A DNA stretch of 64,000 nucleotides from positions 1,054,001 to 1,118,000 of the forward strand of contig SSBO01000008.1 of assembly GCA_005281725.1 (NCBI GenBank). The letters are read 5' to 3'. A program made the translations under genes and the position numbers. Origin of the DNA: Wuchereria bancrofti. Its lineage: Eukaryota; Nematoda; Chromadorea; Rhabditida; Onchocercidae. How positions within the stretch are numbered: the stretch's first letter is position 1; the number at the start of each line of letters is the position of its first letter. Below the pieces are notes generated by a model. It made no database searches. It worked only from the letters and a program-made list of their open reading frames with translations, and had not been told where the DNA came from. Shown in pieces: positions 38,834 through 53,800 of the stretch.

Positions 38834-41800
38834 CTGAAATTTGCTTTTATAATGACTATAATTTGAGTTTTATATTTAGTTGTTAATTAGAGAACAAAAA
38901 ACTTTCCAAAAATTCACCATAAAATTGCAAAATTTTCTTAGGATATATTATGATATTAATAAATTTACGATGAATACATTTCAAAATATGCAGCAATTAA
39001 TAAAGAAAACAACGTTTTTTTTTTTTTTTCTTAACGTATAGTCATAGTTACGTGAAGGTAAAGTTTGTTGATAGAGAGCAAATATGATTGAAAAAGTAAT
39101 ATGATAAGGGCAAGCATAATACAGTGGTCATAAAATTAAATTTAAATTTGACAAATTTAAAAACAAAAACATTAATCTCATTTGGTTTGAAATAAAATAG
39201 GCTTTTTTTTGTTCTATTATTTTATATATCTCATTAATCTTTCTATCTCGTTAATCTTTCATATTTCAATTAAGGTTCAAAATCTTGCAAAAGTATTATA
39301 ATTTCTTGAAGAATTTCTAACCTAATATAGCAATAGAAATTTAATATAGAATATAAAAAGAGAGAAAAGACAAAAAAGAAAGTAAAATAATTAAACCTGA
39401 TAATCAATTTCACGTAAATATGATGGATCATCGATACCATTAGCGCGAAGAAATTCGACATAAGCAACCTGGAAGGCTTGTCCAATAGATTGGGCAATAA
39501 ATGATGCTTCATCGGATTCAAAAACATGGCATATCACGCGAGGTGTACTGCAAACAAATTTCTATCTAATTCATATCTCTTTTTAATATTTCATTCCTTA
39601 AAAATTACAATAATTATCGGTTGAAATTTTAACAAAATATAAGATATTCATGAGTGATAAATAATTTCTAATATAATAATTATCCAATTTTAGGAATTTT
39701 AACAATTTTAACTCTCTCTCTCTCTCTCTCCCTCACACATATACACAGACATTCTCTTTCTTTTTTTCTATTTCGTTATCACTTATTCTACGATATGCAC
39801 TAATTAAATAAAATCCATCAAGTGCACTTGTCATTTTTCCATAAGATCACAACGATTTCTTATATCATCAATTTTTGAAGCAATTTTGTCTGTTAATTAA
39901 TCAAGAGCTTCACTTTGTCAACTTTTTCGCTACGCTGAATTTCTATTCTTCAATTTCAAATTTCCATTTATTATAAGATTCGAATGAATAACCCATCAAC
40001 ATCATTTCTTTTCGAAACAACAAAAATCTCATCAAATTTAGAATGTGATAAGTTCCGTTGAGGTGAAAATTATTGAAATTTATGCTCTCAAGGGGAAATA
40101 ATAGCTTAAGCATCTGATTAACTCATTTCAAACTTTAATCAATAACAACTAACTAATCATTTCGTATTTAAGGAATAAAGATAAAATAATAAAATTAAGA
40201 ATGAGAAGTTAAAAATAATTCGTGCTAATATCGAATCGAATTAATGAGATAAGAATTATACAATAAAATTTCAATAAATTTTTTAAAAATATCGATCTTT
40301 TTTCCTTTCTTTTCTTGTCATTCTCTATACTACATGAGAATAATTTGGAATAAAGAAGAATAATATGCAACAAAACATTGAAACTCAACAATTAAATGTC
40401 TTATAAAGTGTTTAATAAGTTAAATGTTTAATTAAATAAGTAAAATATTTAGAAATATATTGGTTAAGTAAATTTGTGCTTATTAAAACTTGAATCGAAA
40501 AAAAAAGGAATTCAAAAAAAAAGGAAAAAAAAAGAACTTAGCTTTAATGCTATTGTTTTTGACAATCAAATAAAATAACTTTATAAATTACCTATCCATT
40601 ATAATAAACGGGAAAAGTTCTTCAATTTTTCTCAACATACTATAATTAATTCAGAATAAATTTAAATTGAATAAGATTTTATACCTTGCGGAAAAATCCT
40701 CCTTAGATGATTGTGACATTCGGCGTGCCATCAAAACAACTAAATCACCAATGTCAGCAATATATGATATCGTACGTAACGCATGGTCCATTAATATATC
40801 CTGAAAAAGGAAAAAGTTTACCTTTAAATCATTAAAATTACATGACAACTTAATTATTTTTAGATAATCAATAAACAAATTACTCAAAACAACAAAAATA
40901 GCAAAAGATAAAGCAAAAAGTTTTATGGAAAAAATCGAAGATTTCAGATTTTCACCTGAAACACAAATCTAAACTATGCAATTTCCGTTATACCGTAAAA
41001 GTAAAAGAGCTGTTAAGAAAAAGAAGTGACCAGATATTTTTTTAAGTTTTAAATGATTCCGAAAAAGCTATTATACGTGATTTATAATTTTGAACTGAAA
41101 AGACATATAGATTTGAGAAAATATTAGAAATTTTGGTAAGAAATTACGAAGCTTTGAAATTTTTGACAATAATCTCTAAATCCATGCGAAGCTTAATTTC
41201 TAACTAAAATTAAAATAAACAACAAAAGTTAGCTGAGCTAATGAAATTATTCATTATTTGTTAAAACATGGATACAACATTGATAATAACAACAACAAAA
41301 TACAACAATAACACCAATGACAACGTTGATAAAACAACAACAATAATAATAATAATATTAAAACAACATTAACATTAGCAAAAACAATAACATTAACAAC
41401 AAAAAAAAAAAAACAATAACATTATGACCTCTGATGATAAGTTCTAACAAAATGAAAAAGTGCTTTATAACTCCTTTGTATAATAATTAAGTCAGAAATA
41501 GTTAAACAAAAGAATTTTAAATTTTTAATTTGAAAATTTATTCTGTAAATACTTACACACAGATTTTGGTTTGCCAAACGGACGAATGAAATTATTGCGT
41601 TATAACTTATTAATTTCGTTAGATACTGTGTAACAAATGTATACTTACGTGCGAATATAGATATATAAATTAATGAAGAAATAAATAAATAAATAAACAA
41701 GTAAATAAAATAAACAAGTAAGTAAAGTAAGTATAAATACATACATATGTATAAAGTAATAATCGTGATTAAACTTTTTTTTTTAAATTTTCAATTTATA

Positions 41801-44800
41801 ACACATACCTGTCGAACATCTGTATCAGATATCCGCTGAAACAATTTAACGAATGAATTATTTCACAAAGAAGAAAAAAAAACATGAAAAACATTGATCT
41901 ATAGTTGAGGACAGAAAAAAAAGATTGAATTTAAATTTCAATTTCCAGTTTACTGATCGTTTATCAAAAGGGAAAATTTCAATCTTCCTCTCATCAACAT
42001 AACATATTTTATCAGCAATGCAATCAAGGACTAAAACACACTTACAAAATGCAGGAATTAATTTAAATTTAATTCAGAAAATGTTTGCAAAATATTGAAC
42101 GATATAGGTATGCATGAACAAACCTGAAGATCGGTATTTAATACCATAATTTTCTCCGTTGATATAAATAAATCGATATCTGTGCTTGGTTGAATTTCAC
42201 CCGCTGGTGCCTTAAATAATAAAAAATTATCTCTAGATAAAAACATATTTTCGCATATTTTGAAATTCTTAAATATTTAAAATTTAAAAGCTACCTATTA
42301 ATTTTATTAAAATCAAATGACATATTCAACAGGATAAAGAAATTATTTTCATATTTTTATTTATACATTTCCAAATTTTAGAAATGAAAAACTGAATGAA
42401 AATAAGAATGCATTGACAACTGTTGAGTAAATAATAGTAGGTTAAAAAAAAAAAGAGAGATACAATAAAATAATTTCGATATTCTAATAAAATAAAATTA
42501 TTTCTAACCTTAACTCGAGCTACTGCTTCTTGTGCTTGCATCATACGACTTGTTTTTGTCGGTCTTCCTTCACAAATTAACTGTGTTGAGCCCAAATATC
42601 TGGCTCGAAACAGTACACCTTCAATGAGTACTGCTGGTTCATGTACTATAACTGAAAAGTAATGAACAATAAACAATGAGTAAAAAATTCAACAATGATT
42701 AAATTTTAATTTAAATCATTATTTCAATCAATCATTACTGACAATATTACACCTTTTACTTAATACTTATTTTAATGATAGAAGAAAACAAACCTTCCTT
42801 TTTAGAGCCTTTTTTCGGTTTAATTCCATCATCACCACTTTGTTCATCCTTTGATAGCAAACTTTCGGTTTCATTAATTACTTCATCCGAACTTGGTTCT
42901 AATTCTACAAATGTTTCTTAAAATAAAACTATATTTAATGAAAGAAAAAAAAAAGATTGTACAAATATTGTCAGAAATGCATATCAAAAATAAATTACCA
43001 AACATAAAAATATTTCTCCATTATATACGAAATTTTATAAATTAATAATACATAACTTACTCTCAGAACTTTTATTCATTTCCATAATTTGTTCATTACT
43101 TTGATTTTTTTCTCTTTGAGCCCTCTTCAGATATGTATCTCTGTAACGATAAAATTTTGTTACTTTTGATAAATGAAACAAAATTTTAATATACACATTA
43201 ATTCAGAATTAACATAGGAAAAGTAAATAACAATAAAAAGCATCAAAAAGCTTATTACAGTTGATGAAATGCTTAATTTTCCCATAGAAACACGTTTAAA
43301 ACTTCCAGTTTTTATTTTATTCATTAAGTTTTTATTTTAAATTTAGTTGAAACATTTGTGAAACTTATTATTATCTAGGCAAATATCATTATCTAAAAAG
43401 AAATGACTGAATAAAGTACTTTTTTTTTGAATTTTATGAAGCCAAAAAAAATAAAATCTACTTCCGGTAAAATCACATGTAAATGAGAAACTTATTATTA
43501 TTATAAGATGTTGAATGAGTGAAAAACTGAATTATTAATACTTATATAATAATCATTTATTCATTTAATCATAAACTTTTATTTTAAACAATGATAAATT
43601 TCAATTTAATAAAGTTCAATTCTACTGCATATTACTCTTATTTACCTCATAACCCAAATAGGTTCTCCTTCTGCACCATTTCCTTCAGTATGTCCATTTT
43701 CCTTGCTAGATGTCTCCTTGCCATTTTCCATCCAATCATTTTCACCAGGCCAATTATTTTGTGAAGCCTAACAAGAATACTTGAATAAAGAATTAAGAAG
43801 CAAAAGAAGGAAATCAAATTCAAATTAATCTTCGGTTATATAAGAGATTAAAGAAAACAACAATTCTTCAATGGTTATAATGACAATATTTTCGCTCGAA
43901 TATTATCACTTCTTGGCATAGAAACGGAATATACGTTAATTTATAGGTATTTTTATACGTATATGTTAATTTAAACAATAAAATAAATTTAAATAATTTC
44001 ATTTATTTACTCAAGTTATGAGCAAATGAATATCATTGATAATCAATAAGTAATAAAAGATTATAAGACAATTTCTACAATGAATAGAGAAAACAATTTA
44101 TTATTTATGAAATTTATCAAAATTCTTCTTGCAACAAGTGTGTATTGTTTAACTTAAAATTATAGCAAAATAAATTTCGGAAATTTTCTTTTCCTATTTT
44201 AAATGAACAAATGTTAAAACCGTTTGAAGAGAATATTTCCGATGCCGATGATCATCCATTTTTGTTTCATTTCGTCCTTGGTTCAATGATTTTTCCTGTT
44301 TATTTCTAGATATTGTTGTTGTTGTTGTTGTTGTTGCTGTTGTTGTTGATGATGGTAATGATGATGATGGAACAAGTTTTGATACAGATGATAATGATAG
44401 CGATGATGATGATGATGACGATGATGATGAGGATGATGGTGGTGGCGGTGGTGGTGGTGGTGGCGGTATCTTTTGTTCTAAACAATCACCATTACTAATA
44501 TCAGTGATAACTGGTGTCACTATACTAGTGGTCTGTGTATTAGCCGATATTTCCATGCGCTGTTGACCATTTTCATGTGTGATAAAATTATTGTTATCAA
44601 TAATAGATGGTGATGGTTGTGATGGCGGAAATTGAAAATTAGAAAATATATTCATTGCTTGTCCATGCTGAGATTGTTGTAAAATTGCTGCTGCGAGCTT
44701 AAAAAATAAATGACATTTTAATAGGTATTTAAAAAAAAATTCATCGGAACATAATTGGTAATTAAAAAAAGAATTGAAAAAAAATGCAATTGTTCCGAAA

Positions 44801-47800
44801 TTGGATATAAAAATTTTAGTAAGATCACTATATTTATTTAGGGTTTTTTTTTCCTTCAATTATCAATTATAAAAAAAAAAATAGGAAAATATCTCCTTAA
44901 AACTTATATTTGCATTTCATATAATACAACATAAAAAAACACTTTAAAATTATTTCGAAAAATTAAAATTCCATCATAGCCTTTAAAAGCTCCCATTTCT
45001 TAAATTTGTCACTGAAAATGATCATTCTCTCTCTCTCCTCCTCCTCCTCTCTCTCTTTCTCTTCACTCGATGAACAATCTAAAGAAAGAAAAAACAAACT
45101 AAATATCATCCGTAGGAAATAATCAAATAAATTATACAAAAAATGCAAAAAACTGAAAAGACCAAGAGGCCAAAGATTGAAAATAATTTAGAAAACAACA
45201 ATGGAAAAGCACTCAAAGATTGGATCAACTATCACAGTCATAAAAATTTAAGATTTAACTTTCCTTATCATATCTTCATTCCCGGAATCAATTCTTATCC
45301 CTAGGATAAACAGTACAAATGTTGACAACAATTATAATCTCTGACAGTTAATAGTTTCTTCATCGAGCGAACGTGAAAGTAATTGTTTCCTAAGTAAAAT
45401 AGTTAAGTTCAATTCGAAATGCTGGAAGACACTGCTTCTAAGAATATTTTAGCATATTTCTAATAAATTAAATGGTAATTTCTACTTAATTAATTAAAAA
45501 AGTTAAAATGACTGAAGAAACACCAATCTCATTTGCTTCATCATTCACTAATTAATCATGAGGAGAAAATTTCATTAATATCAAAATTCGTTTCTATCAA
45601 TCATTTGTCAAAATTTCCATCAATATCAAACGCTATAATTTCAGGTGACTGTTAATTTGATAAAATTAATTTGAAACTTTTTGAAACTTCTTTCAAATCT
45701 TAGCTTTTATATATATATACAAAATAATATGTGAATCAAATTACTCCTTACTGTATTGCTCAAACTCATTTAAATAAAATGAAATGTCTCACTTACAATT
45801 AATTAATACACGTAATGGATTATATAAAAAATATTAGTCGTGAAAATATAATTAAAATTAATGCAATAATGGAAAAATTGAAATTAAAATCACAAAAATT
45901 TCTTGATTATTATAAATTTTGGTTAAAAATAATGCAAATAATTAGCTTTACAAATATAAAAAAATCTATTATCCAAAAGAAAGGGAAAAAGGAATAATTA
46001 ATTGTATGCGAAAAAAGTTAGAATAACATTTTCTGGATGAATAGAGGTAAAGAGGGAGAGAGAGAGAGGGAATGAGAGGACATAGAAAAATTGGTATCGG
46101 TAAATAAAGAAGAATAAAATTTTCTGAATATAATAAAAGGAGGAATGAAGAGAAATTATTTCAACAATCTCAAAATAAGAAGGCATAAGGCGAATGAATG
46201 ATTGTTGAAATGAACAAGTAAGTACATGTGCTTCAGATTGTCTTTTCTTTATGGTTTTTTTAGAGAAAGGAAGAGAGAGAGAGAAAGAGAGAAAAAGAAA
46301 AAAACAAGGGAGAATTAAAGTAACTGATCAAAGTAATTTATAATTTTTCCTACCACTCTTTAGTTACTTATTAAATACTAAATTTATTGAGATTATTACT
46401 AAATTTATTGAAATTAAATACTAAATTCATTGGAATCAAAATTTGAAAATTAACGGAAAAAGTTGTTAGCAATAAATTTTAAACTATTTGAAATTTATCC
46501 TCAATATTTATTATTCCAATCCAAATTAGCTTGCCATTAGATTTATAATCTTTTTTTTTTTTTTTTGCCAATAATTTTTCAAACAATGATGAAAGGGAAA
46601 AAAAAAGCAATGAAAAGTTGACAATAATTACCTGTGGTGAAATATGTTGATGCGTGCCGGGAAAATAATATGCATGTGATGGTGGTGGCGGTGGTGGTGG
46701 TGGTGGTGGTGGTGGTGGCGGTGTTGGAAAATATGATTGAAATTGAGGATATGACTGTGGTGAAATGGTACCCAATGCTGCAGCTGCAGCTACTGCTGCA
46801 GCTGCATGTGTAAATTGTTCCATAGTAGTTGGTAATGATGCAGAACAGCAATTTTGTGATGGTATCATTGTGGTTGTATCAGTTGATGGTCCACCTGGTA
46901 TACCTAAATATAATGGTGAAAATTGTTGTGATGGTTGTTGCGGTTGTTGTTGCGGCGGTTGCAATTGTTGCGAACAATGATCATAATGATATGATGTTGA
47001 TTGCGTTGAAAGTGATGGCAAATTCGAATTTGATGATACTATCGGTAAAGCAAATGAATTACGAAGTTGTTCCAAGGTTGGTTTCGATGTTGACATATCC
47101 GATTTTCTTATTTCACAAGCACCAAATGGTAAAACACTCTGTAAAAAGATTGAAAAAATAAAACGAAGAAAAAAAGGAATGGAGAGAATTCTGTCAAAAG
47201 GAAAGGTAATATTAATGATAGTGTAAATGGAAAAAAAAAATTGAAAAGAAATACTGAATTAAACAAAAATTAATGCACACTAAAATTGAAAAAAAAAAAC
47301 TTTAGCAAAATTACCAAAAAGAAAAAAGGGAAAATCACAACATAATTTGCAAAAGAAAAGAAAAGAGAAAACATGCAATAATAGCTAATTAATAAAATTA
47401 TTTTCAATTCGGAAAGGTTAACATTACAAATAGATATTTAAGATTGCAAATAAATATTTTAAATTTTATAACTTCTATGGAATTTTGTCATATTCAAAAG
47501 AAAACTAAGATGAGAAATACTTACTGATATGTTTAAAATGTAAAGAATTTTAATTTTAAATCCTGGAAAAAACATTGATTACTAGAAAAATCACACAGAA
47601 TTCAATGTATTTATTAATCATAAATTTCGTCTATAAAATTATATGTTTACTTTTTACCGGATTTACCGGGACATTTTCTCGTGATTCATACACAAGTCGC
47701 CGTTATTTCCATATAATTTCAGTAATTGTATGAGCTAGCCGGATTACCTATCTACTTCAGTGTTGTGAATTATCCGGATTACCCACTTATCCAGTATGTA

Positions 47801-50800
47801 TCATGAAACGGTTACTAATTGAATAAGATATCAAGTTATATCATAAATCGATTGTGGAACATTATAAACTGTTTGTTAGCATGTAACATGTTCCCTTTCC
47901 TTTTTCTTTCATTCTACTATAAGTCAACCTTCCGATATTTAATCAAGTTTCCGGTTCAGTACTTGTGATCATCCAATTTCGAAAAATATGCCGGTGTCAT
48001 TCCAACTTGTTCAAATTTACCGGAATATATGATTTGCATTATTATCTAATCCTTCTCACTACAATGTCGCAATAAAGTTATTCTTTCTTTTTCAAGATAT
48101 ACAAAAATTTTAAAGTTGAAAAAAGTATACACAAAGTTTAATTATCAATTTCACTTCAATTCATAAAATACCAAATACAACACTAAACAGGCACACATAC
48201 ACACATACACACACATACATATGCACACAAACACATGCATAAATATAAAAATTAAAAAAAAGAAAAAAAAAAACGAAATGAAGAAGACCACAACAATTAG
48301 GAAATTTTTCCGTAAAACCTGATCTGTTGTATTAGATGAAATAGGATGTATTGATGGGTACTGTAGTTGGGTACAAGCAGACTGATAACTACAACTATTG
48401 GCAGAACTCAAAAGTTGAGCCAACTCTTTCTCATCAATCTGAAAGAAATACAAACGAAAAATCTATCTACTCTTTTACACTTAATATTTCATTCTCTTTC
48501 ATTTCTTTCTCATCCATTTCAAAGAAATTTTAAAATTTATTCAAATTATGAATTAGATGAAAATTGTTTGAAAATAAGGATGAAGAAAAAAAAGCATGAA
48601 TTTCCATTCAAATTTATCCTTATCATAACGTTTTATTTTGATATCTCTACAGAGACGTGCAAAATTTTTAACAGAATAACTTGAATTTATATTTGGTTAT
48701 TTCTGAAATAATTGTTGTGAAGGAAGGACTGAATCTGACGTCATCAGTGTCTACTTTAATTGAATAATTAAGTAAATGTGGTAAATTTTACATTTTTTAT
48801 ACCTAATCTTTGTTAGATACGTGAATAAATATATTTAACTGTAAATTTCCAATACTAAATTCAATTCAACCTTGAATAAATCTGCTAAATTCTACATTTT
48901 CTATATCTAATTAAGTTTTTAATAAATAAAGATTACATAATTTTAATATTTAATTCCAATTTAATACTTGAAGAAATGTTAATCCGATTGAAATCTATCA
49001 ATTAGATAAAAATTTATCGATAAACATACTGAATGAAATGAAAATTCTGGAATGAAAAAAAATTAAATGTGACATATGAAATGTTGATATTATATACTCA
49101 ACAAGAGGGTCAAAGGTGAGAAAGGTTAGAGAAAGATAGATGTGAACTTTTATCATCAAATATGACTGACTTTCTGTTAACAGATCATTTGCTTAAAATA
49201 AATTGTATTATGGATAGGATACAAGGAAGAAAGCATGGTTCCGTATATTTACTTCCATATTTACTTTCGTATCAGTTTTTCGTTTTCCAATTTAAAATCT
49301 CAATGTAAAATTTAAATTCAAATACGTACTTTTTTAATATTTCGATTTTGTATTCGTCGATTAATTTCTTTATCAATTTCATTCATTTGCTTTTTGATCA
49401 AAACAGATGTTCGACATTCTTCCTGAACGATGCTTGTACCGTTATTACCACCATTTGATGATGATGATGATGACGATGTTGATGATGTTGACGATGACGA
49501 TGATTCAGGTATATTTTTAGATAATGAAGATGATGAAATTGAAGTTTTAGATGGTACTGTTTCGGATCCTTCTGCTTTAATGATAATTTCTGAATTTTCT
49601 TCTTTCACTAAACTCTCATCATTCTTAATATTGGAACATTTCACAATATCAGTTGAAAGATTATTTTCATTCTCCTGAAAAGCAGAAAAAGTATTAAAGT
49701 TTAAAAATATTTAGAAAAACAACACACAAAAAAATATAAATTTAGAAAAAACTATAATTCAAACCTGACTAATTTCATCCTCATTAATTATATCATCTTG
49801 CTTCTCCGATAATTCAACATTATGTCCTGTAAAGGAATTTCAGTAAAATTTGAGATAATTTTCTTGATTTTTTTTTACAAAATAAATCAATCAATATGCT
49901 ATGCGTATATGTATGCTTTATTACTAATTGGATTCAAATTTCTATAACAATTTTTTATAAAAACTGCTAACTTATTGGTATATTGGCCATTATCAAATTA
50001 ATGCATTCAAATTTTCTACTAACAATACGATTAACAATTCCGGACATTTAATTTAGCTGTTATAATATGCTTTATTGGTTCTAGTTCAAATTTCTTTTAA
50101 GATATTCTAGTTACTCTACTCCGATCATATTACAACTATAATATTCATAAAATAATTTAAAGAGAAGATAAGGAATATGGGAACACTCTTTGGTTAAATA
50201 TATCCAAAATTTATAAAATATCTTTTCTTTGAGAATTTTCACATTTCTTACCATTAATTTGTTGCAAATGATATCGAATTCCATTGCTTTCATCATTCTT
50301 TATTGGACAATTTTTACTTTCATTTACTTTTTCCTCATTATCCATTTTCTTTTCAACATTTGATATAGCTAAATTTGTTCCCGAAACCTAAAATGAAACG
50401 AATAATATTATCAGTAGTTATTAATAATAATTAAATGAAATAAAATTTTTAGATAAAAAATGATATAAAATTAGATGAAATTACATTTTCTTTCTTTCTT
50501 TCTTTCTTTTTTTTTGTCATGATTTTAAACCCAAACAATTTTTCATTGAATTTGATATTTTCCCCAAAGGTAAAATTAACCACAGATTAAATTTTTTTAT
50601 TTTTTGATTTTGTATTTTGCTATAATTAATTTTTTTTTTCAAACAATTCACTCATTAAAAAAATGCCACTAAAGCAATAAAAAATATATTTGCCATCTTA
50701 TGCTATGTGAATTGAATTGACGACTAAATTGTAATATGATATTAGTTTGAAAACAATTCAGCTTAATGGGAAAATTAATTCCAAAGCATTTCCTCCATTC

Positions 50801-53800
50801 TTTTCTTTCTTCCTTTCTCTTCTTTTTCCCTTCCTCTCTCCATCCATTTCTCCTTTTTTTTTTCTTCTTCCCCATTTTTCGTTAAATTTTCATTTGATCA
50901 AAAATTATATTTTTAGCGCTAATGACAAAAGCTCATCCTTCTATTCTCTCATTTTTCTTATAAATTTAATGAACATCGATACATTTGATGATATATAAAA
51001 CCTCCATCCACTTTTCTCTTTCTGTTTCCCTTTATCTCATTAATTCCGTTTTTCGGAAAAATGAGATAGTAGTATGGGAGGATGGAAAAAAAAAAACCAC
51101 GGGTAGGGTAAAGTAATAGGCGGGGAATGAGAGAGATAATGTCACATAAATGATTAAAGAATTACACATTAGCATCAATTTTATCCTTTTTTTTTTCCTC
51201 TCTCACTCTCATATTTAAACTTTCTAATTTCTTTCTCTACCATTTCAACAATGAATAAATACTAAATTGAACACGTTGCTTTGATGCAAAAATTATAAGT
51301 TACACTGGAAATTATATTCATTTTAAATTCAAATTATTTCAAAAATACTTTTTGGAAAAAATTTTAATTAAAAATCCATTTTACATTTAATGATATAAAA
51401 TTTTTGATTGTTTTAACTGTTCTTCTCAAGACAAGAAAAAAAGAAAGAAAAAAGTATGACACAGTGAAATTATCGTTTAGCATGTCACTAAGACTTGTCG
51501 TGACAAAATAAAATTAGCAATTGCTAATAATACAAGATAGTTCATCAAACAATCGCTTAAATAAGCCTATCAATTTAATAAAAATTGTATACGGTACTAT
51601 GTTCTTATAGGCTATCAAAGAAAAAAGAAAATTGTCAGAATTTATGATTCTAAAACATTCCAGAAATATAATTAATTATTTGCATTCCGTAATTGGATAT
51701 AAAAAAAGAAGAAAATCTACCGGAACAGAATTAGCATATTGTGATACGGTTGAATTGTTTAGATAGAGCTGTTGTTGCATACTTTGAATCAAAACTGGTA
51801 AAGCATTCGAGAAATCTATCTGAAAACGACCGGAATCAACAGATGACTGCTCCTGATTATCATCCAATAGCTGAAATACAGTATTATTTCTAACTTGAAA
51901 CTAAATATAACAACTTGAAGGTTATTCGAAAACAATAATGAATTAATTAAATTTAACTTTGTTCGTTTATTTTTATGCCATGAAACGAATGTAATGGCAA
52001 TATAACATAACAGAATTTCAAACAAAGTACTATGTTAAAGTCAAATATTGATTTATGACAATTTAAGTATTTCAAAGGAAATAAGTTGAATATGATGGCA
52101 TAAAAGATAATATGAGAATAATTATACGATAATGCTAGATTATGAAGTATTATAAATGCTTTCTTAAAATGTTATCAGTTCAAACTAATCCCAATCCTAT
52201 AGGATATTTTTAAATTGAAATTCCCATCAAACTGGTTAATATTTTCTTTAAATTGTAAATAACACATTATGAATGCATCATAATGAAGAGATTGAATCAA
52301 TAAAATTCTACGAATTTATAGTAAACAAATAAACTTTTACTCTCTTATTCATTCAGCATAGATCTACTTTTGGAAGTAATTATTTGTTTATTAATGAGTA
52401 AATTAGATGCTTACTATTACTGATCAAATTATAATGTAATTAATCTATTACCAATTCATTATACTAATGAGAAAAGAAATAACAAGATTTTGTGATTTTT
52501 GCTAAAATTTATTTGAATCAATATTTTGTCTTTCGTTATCCTTATGTTTATGCTTCTATTACATATATAATTTTACTTTTTCAATTTTTCAGTAATTTAA
52601 TCAAAGCTAATCAAATTCTTTAAGCTTGTCTCTCTTTTTCGATCGCAAAAAGCCTTAATGATGTTTCCGTTTTCAACAAATATTTCACCCTTTTCAGCTA
52701 ATTATACGCATTTAAACTAATTTCAAATCTTCATTCTTAACAAAGACTAATTACTGATAATTTCTTACACTTATTTAATCACATGATAAGATCACGCAAA
52801 CCATACGTATGACACACGCAAATTGTATGTAGATTACACGTATAGAAAATATTTATGAATATTTATTGCTAATTGTGTTTTTCTCTTCTCATACGAAATA
52901 ATCGGAAGGAAAAAAGGAGAAAAATTATTTCCTCATAATGTAATATTTTTCAAATTAATGAGAGAGAGAGAGAGAGAGAGGAAGAGAGATCGGGGTGAGA
53001 TAGAGAGAAATGGAAGAAATTAAAAAATGAATAATGAAAATTGTTCGTTACAATGATACATGAATGATAAATGCTACTGCTTAACAGTATGTTAATGGAT
53101 GGAATTTTAATTAGATCCAGAATTAGAATCTAAATTCTCATGCAAAAAAAAAAAATTCAAATTGTATGAAAGAATCATGAATTTGCAAAAATTAGTTTAA
53201 TTTCAATTTTAAATTTCTCTTGAAATTTAAAAGTAAAAGAAATTAAACAAAGAAATAAAACTAACCTTATTACTAGTAGCAGTAGTAGTAGTAGTGGTGG
53301 TAGTAGTGGTACCATCTGATGACATATTACTACCAGGAAGATGTGATGCAGCTACCATTAAACTTTGAATATAATGTTGCATCATTTCTTGGCATTGTAA
53401 ATTTTGCATGAGATAATTACCGGTTTGCAATGGATTACTTCGGTAATCACCATTTTCCGGACCGGTTAATTGAGAAGATTCAGTTGCTCTGTTACTGCCA
53501 CCTAATGATGTTGCAACTACAGCAGCTTGTTGTGGCATAAATGGTGTCATAAACGGATTAGCAAAAAATGATGGCATTGAATTTGGCATCATCGATACCG
53601 AATTACTTACTGAAAAATAATCATAAGTTGTTAAAATTTTATTATGATAATAAATAAAATAAAAAATTTTATTGCTATAAATTGGAGAGAAAAAACTATG
53701 ATTTTATGTTTATTAATTATTGTAAAATTATAAGATTATTTTTGAAATAAATAATTAAAGAAAAGAAAACCAATCAATAAAATAAAAGAGCAAATAAATT

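Noticed and set aside
44963..45148. Minus-strand frame with an acidic [10 protein letters not shown] stretch as a possible lin-10 exon
   Set aside because: In the required phase 0 after the acceptor it meets a stop, no suitable donor exists, and the sequence is a GA microsatellite.
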